A DNA stretch of 10,080 nucleotides from CAYNGH01 sp964396845 (lineage in GTDB: Bacteria > Vulcanimicrobiota > JAJTBE01 > CAYNGH01), in the NCBI GenBank assembly GCA_964396845.1, contig CAYNGH010000120.1:1-10080 (forward strand), read 5' to 3'. Positions 6,818 to 10,080 of the stretch are shown here, piece by piece. A program made the translations under genes and the position numbers. Positions within the stretch are counted from its first letter, which is position 1, and each line of letters begins with the position of its first letter. A model generated the notes under the pieces. That model was not told where the DNA came from, searched no databases, and saw nothing but the letters and a program-made list of their open reading frames with translations.

Positions 6818-8512
6818 ATGAACGAGGTAGTTTCTCAAATCGAATGCAAGAAGAGGCCCCGGTGCCTTGCAGGTCATGAAGCCCCGGTGTCGGAAAGCAG
6901 GATAAAAGGCTGGTATCAGCCGGGGGATAATCCCCTGTTGACAGAGCCGGCAGCCATCCGAGAGGCAGTCCTGAAAACAGGGCTTCCCTTTTATGTTGTG
7001 ATGGTTGAAGGAGGCCCTGGTATCGGTATCGGAGGAAGGCTGTTGCCGGAAGAAGAATCCACCGGTGATGGGTATCCCCTTTTGGCATGGGTTCCCGGAA
7101 TAACCCCCTTAAGCCTTGGAGATTCTGACTTCTTGAAAGCCCACGGAGCAAGCTGTCCCTGTGTGGCAGGCTCCATGGCCCATGGCATAAGCTCTCCGGA
7201 GATGATAAAAGCCCTGGCTCAGGCAGGGATATTGGGGTTTTTCGGCACTGCAGGTCTGGCTCCTGCCATGGTGGAATCCCTTATCCTTGACAACAAAGAA
7301 GAGCTTCAGGGAAAGCCTCATGGTTTTAATATCATCCACAGCCCCGGAGAACCGGCCCTGGAAGAGGCGATTATAAACCTGTATATCCGCCGGGGAGTAT
7401 CCCTGGTGGAGGCTTCAGCCTTCATGGGGGTGACTCTTCCCCTGGTTCGTTTTCGGGTGCGGGACATTCGCCAGGATGCCCATGGAAAGGCCCTGCCCTG
7501 TAGATCCATAATGGCCAAGGTTTCCCGGGTGGAGGTAGCCCGGCAGTTCATGTCCCCTCCTCCGGAAGAGATGCTCAAGGAACTGGTGAGTCGGGGAGAG
7601 ATTACCGGGGAACAGGCATCCATGGCCCGGGAAATTCCCCTGGCCTGTGATATTACTCTGGAAGCTGATTCCGGGGGGCATACCGACAACCGCCCTGCCA
7701 TATCTCTGATGCCCACCATGACTGCCCTCAGGGATCGCCTGCAGGAGGAGTATTCCTATGGGGAGCCTCTTCGCATCGGGCTTGGCGGAGGCATTTCTAC
7801 TCCTGTTGCCTGCGCTGGGGCTTTTTCCATGGGAGCTTCCTATGTGGTGACGGGTTCGGTGAACCAGGCTTGTATGGAAGCAGGGACTTCCGACGGCGTG
7901 CGGGAGCTTCTTTCTCAGGCCCGTCAGGGAGATATGGCCATGGCTCCTGCCGCGGACATGTTTGAGATGGGAGTCCGGGTGCAGGTGCTCAAACGGGGAA
8001 CCATGTTTGCCATGAGGGCACGGAAGCTCTATGATTTATACAATTCTTATAACAGCTTTGACCAGATTCCCATCTCTGATCGCCAGTCCATTGAGAAGAC
8101 CTTTTTCCGGGCTTCTTTTGATGAAATCTGGCATCAGACAAAAGAATTCTTCCGTATGCGGGATCCTTCCCAGGGAGAGCGGGGTGACAGGGAGCTAAAA
8201 CATCGTATGGCCCTGGTTTTTCGGTGGTATCTCAGCCAGGCTTCTCACTGGGCTATTTCCGGAGAGCCGTCCCGGCGTATGGATTACCAGATCTGGTGCG
8301 GGCCTGCCATGGGAGCTTTTAACGAATGGACTGAAGGCACCTTTCTGGAACAATGGAGAAACCGCCGGGTGGTTAATGTGAACCGGAATATCATTCATGG
8401 CGCCTCGGTTGTTGCCCGTCTGAATTTTCTTAAGATGCAGGGGGTTGATCTGTATTCTGTGGCAAGACCTGTCCCCCTTACCGATGAAGAACTTGATAAA
8501 TATTCCCGATGA
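6818..8512 (+). CDS. pfaD: PfaD-family enoyl reductase of PUFA/polyketide synthesis
   Basis: A 564-residue cytoplasmic FMN-type TIM-barrel protein of the PfaD family (nitronate monooxygenase/enoyl reductase fold). It acts in trans on chains carried by the PfaA-type synthase, reducing enoyl intermediates. Diagnostic stretches are CVAGSMAHGISSPEMI, EADSGGHTDNRPA (E282, D284, H288), LGGGISTPVACAGAF from 322, VTGSVNQACMEAGTSD, APAADMFEMGVRVQVLKRGT and IWCGPAMGAFNEW near the end. These match PfaD much more closely than a plain nitronate monooxygenase. I chose ATG 6818 because AGGG lies 9 nt upstream. In-frame GTG 6764 and ATG 6794 would add 18 or 8 residues but have poorly spaced ribosome sites. 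The gene follows a good promoter and is coupled to the downstream synthase: the stop overlaps an in-frame ATG of that gene (ATGA at 8509-8512). Assignment is secure; the start is uncertain. Confidence 0.93.
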   Translation: MNEVVSQIECKKRPRCLAGHEAPVSESRIKGWYQPGDNPLLTEPAAIREAVLKTGLPFYVVMVEGGPGIGIGGRLLPEEESTGDGYPLLAWVPGITPLSLGDSDFLKAHGASCPCVAGSMAHGISSPEMIKALAQAGILGFFGTAGLAPAMVESLILDNKEELQGKPHGFNIIHSPGEPALEEAIINLYIRRGVSLVEASAFMGVTLPLVRFRVRDIRQDAHGKALPCRSIMAKVSRVEVARQFMSPPPEEMLKELVSRGEITGEQASMAREIPLACDITLEADSGGHTDNRPAISLMPTMTALRDRLQEEYSYGEPLRIGLGGGISTPVACAGAFSMGASYVVTGSVNQACMEAGTSDGVRELLSQARQGDMAMAPAADMFEMGVRVQVLKRGTMFAMRARKLYDLYNSYNSFDQIPISDRQSIEKTFFRASFDEIWHQTKEFFRMRDPSQGERGDRELKHRMALVFRWYLSQASHWAISGEPSRRMDYQIWCGPAMGAFNEWTEGTFLEQWRNRRVVNVNRNIIHGASVVARLNFLKMQGVDLYSVARPVPLTDEELDKYSR

Positions 8513-8513
8513 A

Positions 8514-8520
8514 AGAGGAG
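8514..8520 (+). promoter_or_regulatory. Ribosome binding site deciding the TTG start of the synthase gene
   Basis: AGAGGAG ends 6 nt before TTG 8527, which is ideal spacing. The alternative in-frame ATG at 8509 overlaps the pfaD stop codon and has no visible ribosome site, though it could be used by translational coupling. The choice changes the protein by only six residues. Confidence 0.55.
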
Positions 8521-8526
8521 ATTGCT

Positions 8527-10080
8527 TTGAAACCCCAGACTCCATTCAATCCTGTCCCGCTGGCGATTATCGGAGTGGGATGCATTTTTCCCAAGGCGGA
8601 GAACCTTGATGAATACTGGGCCAACATAAAAAACAGCGTTGACGCCATAACCGAGGTTCCTCCCGGCCACTGGAATTCTGACGATTATTTTGACCCCGAT
8701 AAAAAAGCTGTTGACAAGACCTACGGCTGTCGGGGCGGATTTGTGCCCACCATCGATTTTAACCCCATGGAGTTTGCCATTACTCCAAACACCATTGAGG
8801 CCATCGATACTGCCCAGCTTCTGAGCCTGGTGGCAGCCCGCAATGCCCTGGAAGATGCGGGTTACGGCCCGGGGAAAGAATATGATCGATCCCGGGTCAG
8901 TGTCATTCTGGGAGTTACCGGTTCCCTGGAGCTGATTATTCCTCTGGGGGCCAGGATGGGTCATCCTATATGGCGCAGAGCTTTGATTGAATCAGGAGTT
9001 GACCGTGACACCACTGAAAAGGTGGTGGAGAAAATTTCCCAGTCCTATGTGGGCTGGCAGGAGATGTCTTTCCCGGGTCTTCTGGGAAATGTCATTGCCG
9101 GTCGGATTGCCAACTGGATGGATTTTGGCGGTACCAACTGTACCGTGGACGCGGCCTGTGGAAGTTCTTTTTCTGCCCTTCATATGGCTTCCATGGAGCT
9201 GATGTCGGGAAAATCTGATATGGTTCTCACCGGCGGAGTTGACATGTTCAACGATATTTTCATGTATATGTGTTTTTCCAAGACTCCGGCCCTTTCTCCC
9301 ACGGGGGATGCCCGTCCCTTCGACGAGAACAGCGACGGCACCATCATCGGCGAGGGAGTGGGGCTGATGGTGATAAAACGTCTTGAAGATGCACACAGGG
9401 ACGGCGACAGGATTTACGCGGTAATCCGCAGTGTGGGCACCGGCAGTGACGGCAAGGGAGGCGCGGTTTTTGCCCCCAAGAACAAGGGACAGGTCCGGGC
9501 TATCCGGGAAGCCTATGAGCTGGCGGAAGTTTCTCCTGCCACCGTGGAGCTGATGGAGGCCCATGGAACTGGTACCACCGTCGGGGACAAGACCGAACTG
9601 GAATCCATCCGTCAGGTTTTTGACGGAGTCCGTCAGGGAGAGCCCTGGTGTGCCCTGGGTTCTGTCAAGTCCATGATTGGCCATACCAAAGCCGCTGCGG
9701 GGACTGCGGGTCTTATCAAGGTGGCCATGGGCTTGAAAAATAAAATTCTGCCTCCCACCATCAAGGTCAGGAAGCCCATGAACCCTCTCAACAGCAAGGA
9801 TTTTCCTCTGTATATCAATACCCGGCCCCGGCCATGGTTTCCCGTCGGAAAACATCCCCGCCGGGGAGGGGTCAGTGCTTTTGGTTTTGGCGGGAGCAAC
9901 TTTCACTGCCTTCTTGAGGAGGCTTCTCCTGAAAAAATCCATCCGGACTGGGATCACCGGGTTCTGATGATTGCAGTATCCGGTAGTGACAACAATGAAA
10001 TCCGAGAAAAACTTGAGCCTTTCAAAGAGTCCATGGACTGGGCACGGCTATGTGTTTCTGCCCATGAGTCCAGAAAGTCT
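8527..10080 (+). CDS. pfaA: PfaA-like PUFA synthase / type I polyketide synthase, N-terminal ketosynthase (cut by window edge)
   Basis: 518 codons are visible and the frame is still open at the edge. The protein begins MKPQTPFNPVPLAIIGVGC and is a complete beta-ketoacyl synthase domain (about 10-470), which condenses malonyl units onto an acyl chain. Its catalytic residues are present: C211 in VDAACGSSFSA, H346 in EAHGTGT, K381, and H386 in MIGHTKAAAG. The stretches DKTYGCRGGF, FNPMEFAI, SFPGLLGNVIAGRIANW and FGGTNCTVDAAC are typical of the PfaA ketosynthase rather than of modular polyketide synthases. The last residues (about 475-518) look like the linker before an acyltransferase, which together with acyl-carrier repeats would be expected downstream. 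The TTG start is supported by AGAGGAG at 8514-8520. It is in one operon with pfaD, only 14 nt downstream (overlapping if ATG 8509 is used). A PfaC-type or HglE-like protein is less likely but cannot be excluded without the rest. Confidence 0.88.
   Translation, partial: MKPQTPFNPVPLAIIGVGCIFPKAENLDEYWANIKNSVDAITEVPPGHWNSDDYFDPDKKAVDKTYGCRGGFVPTIDFNPMEFAITPNTIEAIDTAQLLSLVAARNALEDAGYGPGKEYDRSRVSVILGVTGSLELIIPLGARMGHPIWRRALIESGVDRDTTEKVVEKISQSYVGWQEMSFPGLLGNVIAGRIANWMDFGGTNCTVDAACGSSFSALHMASMELMSGKSDMVLTGGVDMFNDIFMYMCFSKTPALSPTGDARPFDENSDGTIIGEGVGLMVIKRLEDAHRDGDRIYAVIRSVGTGSDGKGGAVFAPKNKGQVRAIREAYELAEVSPATVELMEAHGTGTTVGDKTELESIRQVFDGVRQGEPWCALGSVKSMIGHTKAAAGTAGLIKVAMGLKNKILPPTIKVRKPMNPLNSKDFPLYINTRPRPWFPVGKHPRRGGVSAFGFGGSNFHCLLEEASPEKIHPDWDHRVLMIAVSGSDNNEIREKLEPFKESMDWARLCVSAHESRKS

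Noticed and set aside
8992..9957. 321-codon open frame on the minus strand inside the ketosynthase
   Set aside because: It is antisense to a ketosynthase with all catalytic residues; the open frame results from codon composition.

Overview
The window comes from a Gram-negative-type bacterium of moderate GC content (I judge it near 54% by eye, not counted). Its gene types are a PUFA-synthase-like PfaD/PfaA pair, a receiver/PAS/PAS histidine kinase, a secreted type I pullulanase and a zinc-ribbon kinase-like TPR membrane protein. They would fit a marine anaerobe such as a Desulfobacterota member, or possibly a spirochaete. The sequence alone does not settle the taxon. There are no RNA genes, CRISPR arrays, insertion sequences or other signs of mobile DNA.

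Layout. (1) Positions 1-1568, minus strand: the N-terminal 522 codons of a protein cut by the left window edge. It has a Cys4 zinc ribbon, a protein-kinase C-lobe with no room for an N-lobe and no catalytic aspartates, a Pro-rich linker, one membrane segment and TPR repeats. (2) Positions 1569-1717: a divergent intergenic region with a candidate promoter for the pullulanase and a 12-codon ORF just upstream of, and in frame with, the kinase-like gene. (3) Positions 1718-4684, plus strand: a multidomain type I pullulanase with a signal peptide. (4) Positions 4655-6541, minus strand: a histidine kinase with an N-terminal receiver, convergent with the pullulanase and overlapping its 3' end by 30 bp. 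(5) Positions 6542-6817: a divergent regulatory region with a good sigma70-type promoter facing right. (6) Positions 6818-8512 and 8527-10080, plus strand: pfaD followed almost directly by a pfaA-like polyketide synthase, which runs off the right edge.

How the genes work together. PfaD and the PfaA-like KS protein clearly belong to one operon making a long-chain polyunsaturated or related secondary lipid. The more familiar PUFA loci have pfaD at the end, so pfaD-first is a variant order. The histidine kinase is divergent to this operon and could in principle regulate it, but no cognate regulator is visible. The pullulanase would act outside the cytoplasm on alpha-1,6 branches of starch, pullulan or glycogen. 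No functional link between the pullulanase and the kinase-like gene is shown beyond their divergent arrangement.

The most unusual item is the kinase-like protein. Its HRD motif reads HGN and its DFG position reads SGF, and the whole ATP-binding N-lobe is absent. It is probably a non-catalytic binding or scaffold domain linked to TPRs on the far side of the membrane.
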